This document shows positions 35,301 through 48,060 of a stretch of DNA of 64,000 nucleotides, one piece after another; position 1 is the first letter of the stretch, and each line of letters starts with the position of its first letter. The notes below the pieces were generated by a model. That model saw nothing but the letters and a program-made list of their open reading frames with translations. It did no database searches and was not told the DNA's origin. Both the position numbers and the translations under genes were made by a program. The stretch is from Gymnorhina tibicen (lineage: Eukaryota; Chordata; Aves; Passeriformes; Artamidae), in the NCBI GenBank assembly GCA_013399875.1, contig VXAZ01008121.1, positions 186,001 to 250,000 of the forward strand, in the 5' to 3' direction.

Positions 35301-35864
35301 CCCAAAATCCAGTGCACAGCTCACCGCAACACCCACCATTTAGTGCCAACTGGCACCTGCCATGAAGGTACTCCAAGAGAAGGGAAACCTGAAGACAGCA
35401 CAGACAGGTTGAACGATGACCCATTTTTTCCTAAGATATAAACATCCCACATCAGTTTTGCCCAGGTCACAAATTTAACCTTGCATTTCCCCAAGATCTC
35501 TGTGAACCATGGAGGAAAAGCTTCATGCTCGTCTGGGTCACACACAGACTCAGGATATTACCTCTGCTCTATAAGTAGGCTCTGGGAGAGCCTAACACTA
35601 TTCATTTACCTACACTATTAATGAAGGAATTTGCAAATCTACCTCCTACATCTGTGCAGAACCTCCATATGGTATAATATGGAGTATATAAGTTTATAAA
35701 GTATTCAGCACCAGTGTGCATAGATTGTGTGGGGATTTAGGGATCTGTGGGGATTCTTGTAAAGTAGATTTAATTTAATTTAAATATTTAAAAAAGGATT
35801 CTACAGCTCATTGCAGAATCTTTAACTCTTTTGATTATTTTTATGTGGTAATTCTCCTTCCAGT

Positions 35865-36025
35865 GTGGAATGGTTTGGAGTAGAACAGACCTTTCCACTA
35901 GACCAGGTTGCTCAAAGTCCCTTGCAGCCTGCTCTTGAACTCTTCTAGGGATGGGACATCCACAACTTCTCTGAGCAACCTGTTTCAGTGCTTCACCACC
36001 CTCAAAGAATTCTACTACTGATTAT
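35865..36025 (-). mobile_element. CR1 fragment, minus orientation
   Basis: From the left it reads as reversed CR1: 'CTAGACCAGGTTGCTCAAAG', 'GGATGGGACATCCACAACTT', 'CTCTGAGCAACCTGTTTCAG'. It lacks a clear tail. It lies back to back with the plus copy starting 70 bases away. Confidence 0.88.
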
Positions 36026-36094
36026 CCACTATAAGAATTAATAAATAATATGAAATTTTTTACTGTTAGAATCTAGGTCCATGTATCTTATGCT

Positions 36095-36440
36095 TTCAAA
36101 GGGGAGACCTTATAGCAGCCTTCTAGTACCAAAAGGGGTAAAGCTGGAGAAGGAGTTTTTACAAGGGCACAGGGTGATAGGACAAAGGGTAATGACTTTG
36201 AAGGAGGGCAGATTTAGATTAGATATTAGCAAGAAATTTTTCACCAGGAGCATGGTGAGACAATGTACTAAGTTGCCCAGAGAAGTTGTAGATGCCACAT
36301 CCCAGGAAATATTCAAGGCCAGTCTGGATGGGGCTTTGAGCAACTTGATCTAGTGAAGGGTGGCCCTGCCCATGGCAGGGCTGTTGGAACTGGATAATCT
36401 TTAAGGTCCCTTCCAAGCCAAATTATACGAGTCTATGAAA
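36095..36440 (+). mobile_element. CR1 3' end, plus orientation
   Basis: It contains 'AGCAAGAAATTTTTCACCAG', 'GTTGCCCAGAGAAGTTG', 'TGGGGCTTTGAGCAACTTGA' and 'TTTAAGGTCCCTTCCAAGCC'. It ends in a decayed tail (GAGTCTATGAA). The frame at 36081-36353 is a CR1 ORF2 remnant. Confidence 0.93.
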
Positions 36441-39400
36441 AATGAGAGCCCCATTTTTGTAGTAAAGTAAATAGCAAAGAGAAGTTCTCCTGTTCCTGAT
36501 GTTCTTTGGGAAATGCTATTCCAAAATAGTTCTATGTATAAGAACTCTTAGTCGAGGGAATTATTATTCACTGGAAACATAACTGTACTGACAAGCTGCT
36601 TTTCTGAAGAATAAGGAAGGAATGAATGTTATCACTTTGAATTTCTCAAGAATGCCTTCATATACACTCCTGATTTTACTTTGAACTATTTTTCAAGTAT
36701 AGGCATATTCATAATGATCGAATCATTAGAAGTGTTTGAAGGAATTACAGAACTTGAAAAATGCCAGTTACCAAGGCAGTAAAAGTAGTTCTCTATATGT
36801 AAGAATAGAAAGCTAAGCCTGAGACTGAAACCACAGCTCCATAAATGGTCTTGCTGCACATCATGTTCTTGGCCACAAAATCCAGGATGCAATTACCTGG
36901 CTTTATTAGGCACTAAAGAAGGACTGTCCCAGGAAGAAATTACCTCATCCTGAGGTTGGAACTAGGACAAAACTCCCTGATCCTGAGAAAGGTATATTTA
37001 CCTTTCTCAGGGTTTCCTTGCTGCTCCTGAAGCAATTGGTGGTTAACTGGTGGTTAACATCTCCATTTTGTCTCAGTGGTGCAATCAGCCTCTGTTCTTT
37101 TTCCAAAAGCTCAGCTTTGAAATGCCATCGTGTGACCCATGGAGCTTGCTGCTGGTAAGCGAAGCTTGACGGACAGCCTATGCTGTTTCCAGGGTGTAGG
37201 AAACATTAGGAAATACTGACAAGATCAGTGTGATGAAATAAATAGTATTATCCAGCTGCTCTTCATCTTACTTTGAAAACATTACTTTTTATGGCCACAG
37301 ATTTTCCAATGGGAAACATGGAATACAGTTCAGGACCAGCTTTATCTAGGCTTCCACTGGTCCTCACTCCAGGAAACTATTTGGCTCCTTGTGCTGTAAT
37401 GGTGTTAGAATAAATTCTGGTTTCTGACTGAAAATCATCCAGGAGTTAATGCCTAAGGCTGCTAATGCTAGTGCTGCATTAGAGATCCACATCAGCATTT
37501 TTGATGCATAAATAACTGTTGCATTACATCTGTATCTAATATCCTATCTCAACTATAGCATTTGTGGCACATTTAATGGTATTTGGTTATCTAGAAAGTG
37601 CTCTGTCAGAGCATACCGCTGGTATCTAGGTGGTGGATGTAGTGTTGCTATTTTTATCATAGTGCTCTACAAATATTATTAACACTGTGCTTCAGAGTGA
37701 GCCATAGCCATAAACCTGTAAAATAACTCCCCACAGTTCATCTTGATAGTCTGTTGAAATTGGACTGCTCTGACTATACCCCCTTCAGGCTCACTGCCAA
37801 TCTCATATTTTATCCTGAAATTCCACAAGGAGACACTCAAAATAAACACAACACCAGCAACTGCTTGAATTATACTTAAGGCAGTAGCAAGCATCATTTC
37901 ACAGCTTTCACTTTAGCCTCTCTGTGGCTTTCTTGAAAATCCATGAAGTTTGACCTTTTGAATACATTTTGCTCTTATTTATCCCCCTGTTGACTACAGT
38001 AGGAACTGAATGAGCATAGCTGAGAAGGGAATGGGTATATCATAGATGCTAACCTGTTAGGACTAAATTATCCCTGTTAGCCCCACGTTGCCCAGCACCA
38101 GGAACTTTATACAGTGCATATCTCCTCACTAGCTTGCTTTCAGCAAAAATACAGTTATTAGATTTGCTTTCGAGTTTTCTTAGGAGGGAATAAAAAAAAA
38201 AGAGCAAGCTAGAAATTACAGTATTATTCCAGGCACCATTTCAGAGATGTTCAGCTTTTTGTTCTGCAAATGCTTTTTCTTTTCTTCTTTTGAAAATAGC
38301 TGATCTTGTAATTCACTATTAAGGCCTAAAGGTGTTCAAAATAGCCCATCACCAAGGTCAGTGTACCCTTGAATCAGACAGGTTTGCTAATTTTAAACTT
38401 CAGTGTTTTTCAGAAAGTAGTGTGTTCAGCAAGAATAAAGAGGTAGAATGTGGGATTGGGACAATATGAATGTTCACACATCGCTGCCAGTGAAAGCAAA
38501 GCTTACAGGTCTAATTTTAGGCTTTTCAGCCTTGGTATTGTTCCTTACAGCACAGTTATTTTCCATATGATACAAAGCACTCCTTCTGTTTTTCTAGTTT
38601 TATAAACTGCTTTAGAGAACAAAAGCAAGGACAAAGTGAGTATATGTCATGGTTGAAAGCAAATCAAAGAAGCTTAAGTAAGGCTGAAGTTAGCGATGGT
38701 TGCATGCCAGCTCTGTATTCAGAGGGCAATTCTTTCAGAAAAACAAGAATCTAGAGAAACATGTCACAAAACCTGCAAGTAGAGGTACACAGTATCTGAA
38801 CTGGGACCCTTGGCTGTGACTGGATGTGCTTCAACCCATTTATTTAATTTACACTGTGCTCAGATGCCTAGTAAGTTAGTCCTCCTAAAAAATGTCAAAA
38901 TGACCTGTGCGGTTTGGAGAAGTAGGACTTTCAGGGTACTTACCTATCTCTTGGTGCTCCAAAATAAGCGTTGTAGATGCAGTGAGGATGCTACAACTAA
39001 TTCTTTATGTAACGCCAGAGAGATGGTGTTTTCTATAGTTAACTTTTACTGCTGCATTAGCACAAAACTATTTTATAGAATTACAGAAATATATTACTGT
39101 AGAAATGGTTGTATTCTTTCCTGTAGATTAATTACCAGGGACTGGAACCAGTTGATATTAAGTCATTCCCCATGGAAGTGTCGTCAGCAATGGTATTAAC
39201 CTGTCAAAAAGACCTTTAAAAATAATTAAGTTAACAAAGTCCCCATTTTTCATCTGAGAGAAGCTTATTAACTGAATGAATATATGACATGGTTCAGAGA
39301 AATCAGAGAACATAAAGCTGTGTGATTTTTGTTAATCTTCTGTTTGAAACTGGTTGGTAATTGTCTGTATTGACAGAAAGAGTTCCTCAGGAAGGTTCTG

Positions 39401-42400
39401 TGCAGGGGCTGCTGTAATGTTGAGCACGTATTTTGTCCCACAGTTTCAGCAAAGGTCCACTGCCTCCTTAGTGGGCTCCACCAACCAGGCAGTGCCGAGG
39501 CTGGGGTCAGGAGGCTTGGAGCACAGTTTGGCTGAAGGCTCTGCAGTCGTCCCCGAACTGGGAGAGTCATCTTAGTCTGAGCTCTGGGGGTAGAATATTT
39601 TTTCATGCCATTCTAGCTGTCTAGGAGTTAAATGTTTAGTCTAAACTAACTGTGTAGACTTTTTTTGTTAGTCATACAAGAGCAGGCATTTCCAGAGAGC
39701 AATTAATCCCAGTCACCTTTTATATATACTTTTAGCATGGAATGAATTACCTCTTGCTGAATTGGGTGCTTGTTTTTCTCCATTGCACATTGGAGCCTTG
39801 ATGACTAGTTTAGATTAGACATCCAGCTTCTAATGACTACCACCCAGGTAGAAATAACCTGGATTAATCAAGTTCCCTGCTACTGACTATAATAACTTCC
39901 CTGTTGTTATTCTGTGTATAATTTATTAATGCTGTGTTAGAGGAGAAGAGTCTTCTCTCACTTTTCTTTGCAGTAATTTCAAATGGTTTGTTATTAATAG
40001 TACAGTTGCTCAGTTTTCTGTTGTTCCTGGTCATATGAAAGTTTTTTAAATTGTGGCATTTTGTTTTTTACTTTAATCATTAATAATATTTACAAGAACA
40101 TTTTAATTCATTTTCTTGATGGAACGGGTTAAGTTAAAGCCTGGGAGTTGGTTGGTTTTCTGGATTCTGGCCAGCTTCTTGGAATCATAAATCAATGTGA
40201 CTCTTTTCAAGTTAAAAAAAAATGTTTCTAAGAAAGTTTGGAGTGCAGATACTGGAATAGGATGGGAGCATGACATTAGCAAAGAATAAGCCAGTTGTCA
40301 AATGGCTTTATTTGGAGGCAGGCACTAATTTGATGGAAACTTCAAGATGGTAATTATTTGGATACTTGGGAGATTGTACCTCCTCAGGGCTTTCCCATGC
40401 ATGTCAGATCTAAGATTTTTTACCCTTTTGTTTTTCTTTTTTTTGGAAACAGACCTATATGGCAAGCAGAGCAGAGGAATAAATTGACTGCTCCTCTTAA
40501 CACTAAAAAAGGTTTTTCCTAGATGTTCTGAAAGGGATGTTTTGAGAAGTATAGCTAGCTTTTAAAAGAGAGAGTACAAGTGCTGGTGCTATGACATCGC
40601 TGGCCTCAATGCCTTTTCCATTTTCATGATATCCTTTGATCGGGGCAGACTGGCATCAGCAACAGTCAAGTTCATTTCTGCATTTGTTGTGGGAAAAACA
40701 AACAAAACCAGTTAAAGCTGCTACCTTGTCTCTCTCCTTGAGTGTTTCCTCCTCTGACCAGTCTGTGGTGCTTTAGGGTAGTTGGAGATTGACCCCGTGC
40801 AAGGGCAACATTTGTATCAGTCTTGTCCTCCCTGCTGCATCTGCACCCCCCACCTGTAAATCATTGTGTTTTTTTCATGGCTGTCTTGGGTTTCTTGGGC
40901 TTTACACAACATAATTATAAGCTGCATAATTCACTTAGCTTTACAATCTGTTTTTTTAACATAAAATGCTCTCCCAATATTTTATCGTTTTGAGCATCAT
41001 TTAAACATGCTGTGTCCTGCTGCCATGCCTCCCATTCACTCTCTGCCTGTCTGAATGATGCTGACAGCCCTGCTGGCAGCCTGGGCATGCATCCCTCTCT
41101 GTTCTTTGGGAGTGGCTGTGTTATCTTTGTGCCTGAAGATGCCAAGACTGTTTAAATGTCAACAAGATGTTGCCCAGATGAATTCCTCTGTAGCTTAAAG
41201 AAGCATACCTCTGGTTTTTTTCCCTTGTGCATCCACCTTGCATGCTATGAACATCACTGGTCTCACTGCTTTTGCTGATGAAAAGTCAGATAAGGAAAAG
41301 ACAAAGTACAGATAAAACACCAGGGGTGATGAGAACTGGCATTGGGTAGGGAGTAAGAACCAGATAGGAAGGACGGAGGGAAGGGAAGTGGGAAAAAGAG
41401 TCAGGAGGAGCTGGTACAGATTTAGTGGGACTGGCTTGGCAAGCCAGGGAGCCAAAAGTACAGGGTAAATATTGGACAAGGAAGAAGAGGGACAACATGG
41501 GCCTGAGATTTACAATCTATTTGCTATTACTTAAGTGTCTGTCTCACAGCAGAGCCATGGTAATTCTGTGTAGACATTCTTAATGCTAAGCATGTCTGCA
41601 TAATAAAACCAGCTTAGCCTGTATTTATTGTGTGTGTACATCTCTATATGTGGTGTTGTTTCCCAGCAACACTTACAGCACGTGCCGTACCCCACTCTTC
41701 TAATGTGCACTCACAGCTTGGCACTCACTGTTACCCAGGACTAACACTGATATAATACAGGATTGTTCACAGGCCTGGCTATTTTTATGAAGAATCAAAG
41801 GCCAACCTGAATTTTCACAGGTTCACAGTGGCAGTGTGCGAGAAATTGGGACCTTCAGAATGTTAAGAAGTGGTACCACGTGAGACAAGGCATGGATTCA
41901 CAGCCTTATGAAGTTCAGTGTCTGGCCTGCTTTGTATGCTGGTGTTGTATTCTTAGAAGGTAAAGGTGACAGAGTTTAAGTTGCATTTTGAGCAGGGAAT
42001 GCAGCAACTAAATACTTGAGATGAGATTTGCATAGCTATTTAGGACCTCGTGAGATTTCTGAAGAGCACTCAAGCTGCCAGAGGGACACTTGATACATTT
42101 ATACTGAATATCACCTTGATTTACTTGAATAGAAATGAACCAAGACAATTAGACAACAGTACCTGCTTTAGCCAGTAGTCCAGACCCATAGAAGCACTTA
42201 CATGTTTTTGTAAAGCTGGCTCTTTATACCACTTGCCTTGAAGTCTGCATTTTTCCTTTCCAAGATATGCACATTTCCCACAAAAAAGAAAAAAAATCTC
42301 AGATTTTTCTCAGATTTTTATAAGTGAGAAAAGAGATTTATGTTCCCTTTTCTTGAATCTATTCCTTGACACACACTCACTCCCCTCCCTCTTTGTTTGG

Positions 42401-43859
42401 TCGTAGTAACAGTGCTACTCTGATCAGGGAAGATAAAGAGGTTGTTTTCCACCATGAAAAAGCAGGTTTCCTGAATACCATTTGTTCTGTACTCTCTTTT
42501 GTCTTGGAGATCGAAAAATATTTCTACCAGAAGCCCATCATTTGGAGTCGTGTTCACTTCCAGAGGGCATTCTGTAACAGGTTCTTTTTATACTGAGTCT
42601 TTTGGGAGTAGTTCAGGAGAAAAAAAAAAAGGAAAAGAAACCCCAAATCCTGCTACAAGTATAACCAGCTCAAACAGTTCTTTGCCTTCTGGCAGGGAAC
42701 ATTTCTTATATCACATCCTCTGATTTGATTTAGTAGGTGTTCCAAACTCCTAGAAAGTGCCACAAATAGTTTTTAACATTACTTTGTTTTGTGATGTTGG
42801 ATTCTGGGGATTTGGGGATTTTTTTGTTATTATCGTATTTTATTCTGCTGTTTATCTTTTACCTAAACTGCAGCCTTAATTTCCTTTAACTTTTCTCCTG
42901 TGTTGTCACACCAGAGAGAATTAACAGCTCTACCAGCCCAGCATTTAATGTAAGCAGGGCCTGATCCAACTGCAGACCTGGTAGATTGTCTGTTGCTTTC
43001 AAACTTTGAATCAAGATCATGTGCCTATCCAAAAACTGTATTTTTGTTCAATGACAAATACTGGAGATTAATCAGGAATTTGTGTGTGAAATAGTACTTT
43101 TTCTGCCCTAAATGATGGCTACACTTCTTCCTAGGTTGTTAAAATACAGGACTCTATGAAATATTTTATCAAGTTTTTAGCCTTTAATGGTAACAACATG
43201 TTTAAGGCATTTTCTGTCTAGTTTTGAATTTTCCAAGTTATTTGTAGTACTTATATACCCTTAATATAATAAAAGGTAATAGAATTAAAAACAGTTATCA
43301 CACCTTTTTGCAAGTTATGGAGAATGGGAAAAAAAATGAAAAGTATTCCTAAATGACTCGTGGGATTGACTAGTGAAGTGAGAACGCTTGTGTACGGTTT
43401 GAGATTACCCGTAACAATTGGATTTAAATCTGACTATAAATTGCTGCAGCATGATTACGTAATACTGAATATCGGGAATATAAAATGTCAGGTGGATTTA
43501 CTGGCAATAAGAGGAAGGCAATGCCTGTGGGACATTGATGACTATACTCTAACTAGTAGAAATTGGGAGAGGAAATGGAAATTAATGATAGATCTCTGAA
43601 ATTACCAATTCATATCAAATAGCAGCTAAAATATCTAGGGACTAGTAGGACAGTAGAAACATACTCTGTTTTATAAGCATGTGGATCATTCCATCTGTAA
43701 TTATAGTCACTTGCATGATAAAGAATTAGTAAATTTGTAAAAAGCCTAGAAATAGGGAGTAAAGTTGTTTAGAAATGTGGCACGTAGGCTGGGCAGAGTC
43801 TGGCTATTTCATGCCTGATGAGGAGCAGGTGAATAAGAAATAGTCACTGTTTCTCACAG
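36441..43859. other. Gene-free part of intron 1
   Basis: No exon or clear repeat was recognised. Frames such as 38810-39199 (129 codons) show no family motif. Confidence 0.5.
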
Positions 43860-44050
43860 TGCCAGAAAGAGGGTCACCAATGAAATTATTGTATAACATT
43901 TAATTAAATTATGAAACTGATTTCCACAGGATGTTGTGGAGACCAAGATATAAATGTGGCCAAAAAGGGATCAGACAAATTCAGGAAAGCTTATTTAATC
44001 AGTGATTATTAGACATGATAGTCTGGAGAATCAATGGAGAGAGAACAGCA
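43860..44050 (+). mobile_element. Ancient CR1-type 3' region
   Basis: The order 'CCACAGGATGTTGTGGAGAC', 'AATGTGGCCAAAAAGGGAT', 'CAGACAAATTCAGGAAAGC' and 'GTGATTATTAGACATGATAG' matches the 3' region shared by older amniote CR1 subfamilies. This is a different, older subfamily from the copies with ATTCTATG tails. The boundaries are approximate. Confidence 0.7.
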
Positions 44051-44398
44051 CCTCCAAAGTATGACTCATGCCATCCTAGGAGAAGTATCTTAGATGAACT
44101 TGCTGAGTCTCTACCTGGAGATGACTGTGTCTGTGTTGGTCTAAATTACTATCTTAATACAGACACCAAAATTTGAGAGCATTAAAGCAGGCTGATTTAA
44201 ATCCCACTGTAGATGTTTTTTTCCTATGCTAAAGATGTGGGGCATTTTTGCAATTAAAAAAGCTGTGGGTGCAATTCAGTGGTGAAAAGGGTGTTTGATT
44301 ATAAAGAAAGGATATTTTCCTATTTGTCAGACATATTTTTGTTCTTTCTTAGCATCAGTTTAATTTGTATGCTTTATTGCAGAAGTATAATAAATATG

Positions 44399-44438
44399 AA
44401 AGAGATTATATCATTCCCAAAGAGATTATGTCATCCCC
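44399..44438. repeat. 20-bp tandem duplication
   Basis: AAAGAGATTATATCATTCCC (44399-44418) is followed by a copy with two differences (44419-44438). Confidence 0.85.
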
Positions 44439-46918
44439 AGCCTCTGGAATCATTAGAGAGCACAACAACCATTTTCATCTTAAACCTTTTTGCCTCCACA
44501 TTCTCCAGTGATGAGTGAAGTAATCATGAGGTAATGCCAAGGAAGGCAGTGTTTTATATTTCTAGCTTTCCAGATTCTACAGACTTAAATAGTCCAGGGT
44601 AGCTGCCAGTGCAGTTCCTGCTTATTGTCATGGTTGGGAATAAAAATATTTCACCCACCGCTGTCTCCTGTCACCTGGGAGTAGCAGTTGCTGTAAAAGG
44701 CACAGCCATGTGAAGGCTGTCCAGGCTCTTTGCCCTTGCCTGTTACCTCCAACAATTCCCCCACAGTTTGGAGAGATCCTCCTTGATCGGCTCTGGCAAG
44801 AGCCTTGAGATTGTGTCTGCAAATGCAGCTCTGCTATAAAAGAAAATATCTTTTTATGGTTACTTTTTCTTCTTTATCCAGCACCTTTGTAGTTCAGTTC
44901 CACAGACCTTAACTATTCCCATGGACAATTCAGCAACAGACAGCTCTAAATTAGGAAAAAACATCCTGGTCCTTGAGAATTAGTTATATGTCATGCTTTC
45001 CAGGATTCGTAGCCTACAATAATGTCTTTTTCTTGCTAGGTTTTCTAAAATAGCTTCTTCAGTGGGTCCTTATCTACCAAAGGGGGACAGTGAATGGGAA
45101 CAAAATTATATTTTCCTAGACAATTTAATGGAAGTGTAGGCTAATATTTTAGATTTGCAATTTTGAGACCTTTGGAAAGATTTCTGAGTCAGCTTGTCTG
45201 TGCTTAGCAACCTCCATCAATTGCTTATCCTGGTGGTTGCTAAACTGAAGGGATTCAGACAACATTTTTAGTGAATGTTGTGGTAATTTAAGTGTTCATA
45301 TAGCATTCATTTGTTTTTCCTCCATATTTTTGTCTGCCTCACCATTGCTGTTTTTTCTGTTTTGTCAAATTTATTACTATGGCCTGTCCCAGAGATGTTC
45401 CTTTGCAGCAGCTTTCCAAGTATTTTGCTGAAGGAGTTCTGCATGCACTGATATATCCAAAACAAAAATTTTTCTTGCCTTTTTTTGTCATCACTAAAAA
45501 TATAACTCCTGAGCTGTGTGTCAAGCATTTCAGAAAGTGATCTGAAAAGCAGTCATCTCTTTAAACTAAAACAGCCCAAAACACAATCAGCTTGTTATCC
45601 TTTGCAGGATGAGGCATTGAAGCTGGATGAAGATGGATGATGTGGTACTACAAATGTGTGGTGTGTTGTATTGGTCTCTTCTCTCTTCTCCTCTTTCTTC
45701 TATTTAAAGAAAAAATTTATTTCTAATAAAATAGATTTTATTATTCTTGGCTATGGTAAATGCTACTGAAATTTAAACTGTATCTCTCTCTCTTTTTTCT
45801 TTCTGTATACCTTTCATAATTTCACCAGAAAAAAAGCATGTTTGCACACACATGGATTCAGCTGAGCAATTTATCAGTTTTATTAGCACAGCAACAGTAG
45901 CCTGTTTTTATAAAAATTTATTCCAGTAGAGCTCTCATTGAAAAACAGTTGGAAGAAATTGTTCCAATTACTTTTAATGTATGAAATTATGAAGTTGTGC
46001 TGTCCTTTAGCATGAGAGGCTTTCTCTCTCTCCCCGTCTCCCTCTGGCATCCTTTAGTAGACCATATGCTGTGACTCATATTTGGGACCCGTGGAATGTT
46101 GTATGGTTTACCTTGCTGTCTCGCAGAACTATTGTCCTGTATAAATTAAGTCAAAACTAGAAGAAATAGTTAACAGCTTTCAGTTGCTGCATAGCTGAGG
46201 TTTACTGGGTTGTGTTTGTAATTAGTCTTTTAGTTATGAAGGACATACACGAGGCTCAGGGGCTTGCCATTAAGGTCATGAAATAATAATGAGGTTCCTG
46301 TACTGGGGACATAGAGTCTCCTCCGAGACAGCCAGCATTCCTTTTGCTTTGTCCTTTTTGCTCGTTTTGCAGTTTCTATCAATATTAATGTCAGAGTGCA
46401 TTCTTTTTTCCTCTCAGTATATAACCTTGCTAGTAGCTCTGTCATCTGTAAAAATACTTACATTTTTCCAGAAAGAAGGGTTTGTGAGGCTCATCTATAT
46501 TATCTGTGAATGATTTCAAAGTGTTACTAACATGTGTTAATGGGGAAACACCAGGTAATGGTTATATGCACTATTGCTTTTTGATGCTCAGCTTGCCCAT
46601 GTGATAGAGTCAGGCTGCACTAAAGAATTCATGTTCTCACTCTGCATTAAAGCCATATTAAAATTTTAATCAATTTTGTACTTTATGACAGAAATTGGAT
46701 TGGCAGCTCTGGAAAGGGAATCTCCTAGAGGAGGAAGCACAGTTGTCAGTGAATACTTCTAAATTCAGTCCTGGTGGGACCAGTTCAGTTTCACACATTC
46801 TCAGCTTGGACCTTTTTGCTCTGATATCCATTAAACGATACTAGTCAAGGTTGAAAAATGAGATCAGCTGTGATTTGGACCTCTTATGCATTATTCTATG
46901 AAGTAGCAGAGGAGACTT
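44439..46918. other. Gene-free part of intron 1
   Basis: No repeat family or exon was recognised. A TATAAAAG at 44833 lies in unique sequence with no other promoter sign. Confidence 0.45.
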
Positions 46919-46998
46919 GGTAGTGCTGGGTTAATGGTTGGACTCAATGCTCTTAAAGATCTTTTCCAACCTGAACGATTCCATGGTTCTGTGCTTGG
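46919..46998 (+). mobile_element. Short CR1 3' terminus
   Basis: Only the last 80 or so bases of a CR1 copy remain: 'GGTTGGACTCAATGCTCTTA', 'TCTTTTCCAACCTGAACGAT' and TTCCATGGTTCTGTG as the tail. Confidence 0.88.
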
Positions 46999-47399
46999 AT
47001 CTACGCACAGGCACAAAGAGCAGGTGAGTTGGCAGCTCTGCTTTGGGCACTGCTGACACAGCAGCTGGCTGCAGGTTCCCTCTTTGCTGCTTGTGTGTGT
47101 GCTTGCTCAAGTGGGCAGGGAGGCTCACAGCTTGTTGTCTAACACAGCAGTGCACAGTAGAGTCAGTGTGTTAAGCAACATCAGAAACACCTTATTTCCC
47201 TCCCAACTTTCGGGTGCTGCCTGCATAGCATAAGTGGGGATTAAGGGAAGGCAGGCATTTTTTGTGGACTCTGGAGGGACAGCCTACAGATATAAGCTTG
47301 ATGAATTAATTTCAGTGAGCAAGGTTTCTCTGCGATGACTTTTCTCTGCTGTAGAAACAGCAGTGTGGCCTTTAACTGGTTTGTTAGGTTCAAGTTGGT

Positions 47400-47704
47400 G
47401 GTGGGAGTCAGTCTCTTCTCCCAGGTTACAAGTGACAGGGTGAGAGGAAATGGCTCTCAAGCTCTCTCTCAAGCTGCATTAGAAGTTTAAATTGGATATG
47501 AAGAAAAATTTCCTCACTCAAAGGGTGTCAGACATTGGAATAGGCTGCCCAGGAAAGCAGTGGTGTCACCATTCCTGTAAGTGTTCTAAAGGCACAGGGA
47601 TGTGTCACCTGGGGATATGGTTTAATGGTGAACACAGTGGTGCTGGGGTAACAGCTGGAATTGATCTTAGAGATTTTTTCCAAGTTAACGATTCTATGAT
47701 TCTA
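47400..47704 (+). mobile_element. CR1 3' end, plus orientation
   Basis: Blocks in order: 'AGTCTCTTCTCCCAGGTTAC', 'GAAGAAAAATTTCCTCACTC', 'GGCTGCCCAGGAAAGCAGTG', 'GGTGTCACCATTCCTG' and 'CCAAGTTAACGATTCTATGA' with the TTCT tail. It is the same subfamily style as the 19440 copy. Confidence 0.92.
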
Positions 47705-47892
47705 AGTTAGCTGTCAAAGTCTGGAGGGTAAGATCTCATTTGGCCGATCCATCTGCTTAAGCAGAGGTGTCTAGTGCCACCTGAAAGGACCTAAGGTGTC
47801 AGAGACTCCCACATGGGACACCCTGTGTCTCAGCAGCTGAGCTGACTAGAGTGGCTTAAATCATACCAGTGGGTACTTATTAGGGCATCTCA

Positions 47893-48060
47893 TCCTTGTT
47901 ACCAACCTGCCTGCTTAGAGCTAGATTGAAGGAACCAAAATGTTATTTCAAATGAGCCATCAAAACACTCCAAGTATCCTTGTTACCAACCTGCCTGCTT
48001 AGAGCTAGATTGAAGGAACCAAAATGTTATTTCAAATGAGCCGTCAAAACACTCCAAGTA
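47893..48060. repeat. 84-bp direct tandem duplication
   Basis: Unit 1 is 47893-47976 and unit 2 is 47977-48060. They differ at one base only (A at 47959, G at 48043), so the duplication is very young. No family was recognised. Confidence 0.97.

Larger units (their letters stand above)
22441..35864. other. Gene-free part of intron 1, mostly unique sequence
   Basis: No CR1 copy was recognised over about 13 kb, the longest such stretch in the window. The longest frame (158 codons, 22668-23144) has no known motif. Other open frames at 23337-23876 overlap on both strands. Some of this CR1-poor sequence may be constrained, but that cannot be judged without alignment. Confidence 0.5.

Noticed and set aside
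38810..39199. 129-codon plus-strand frame in intron 1
   Set aside because: No family motif and no clear acceptor/donor pair; consistent with chance over 37 kb.
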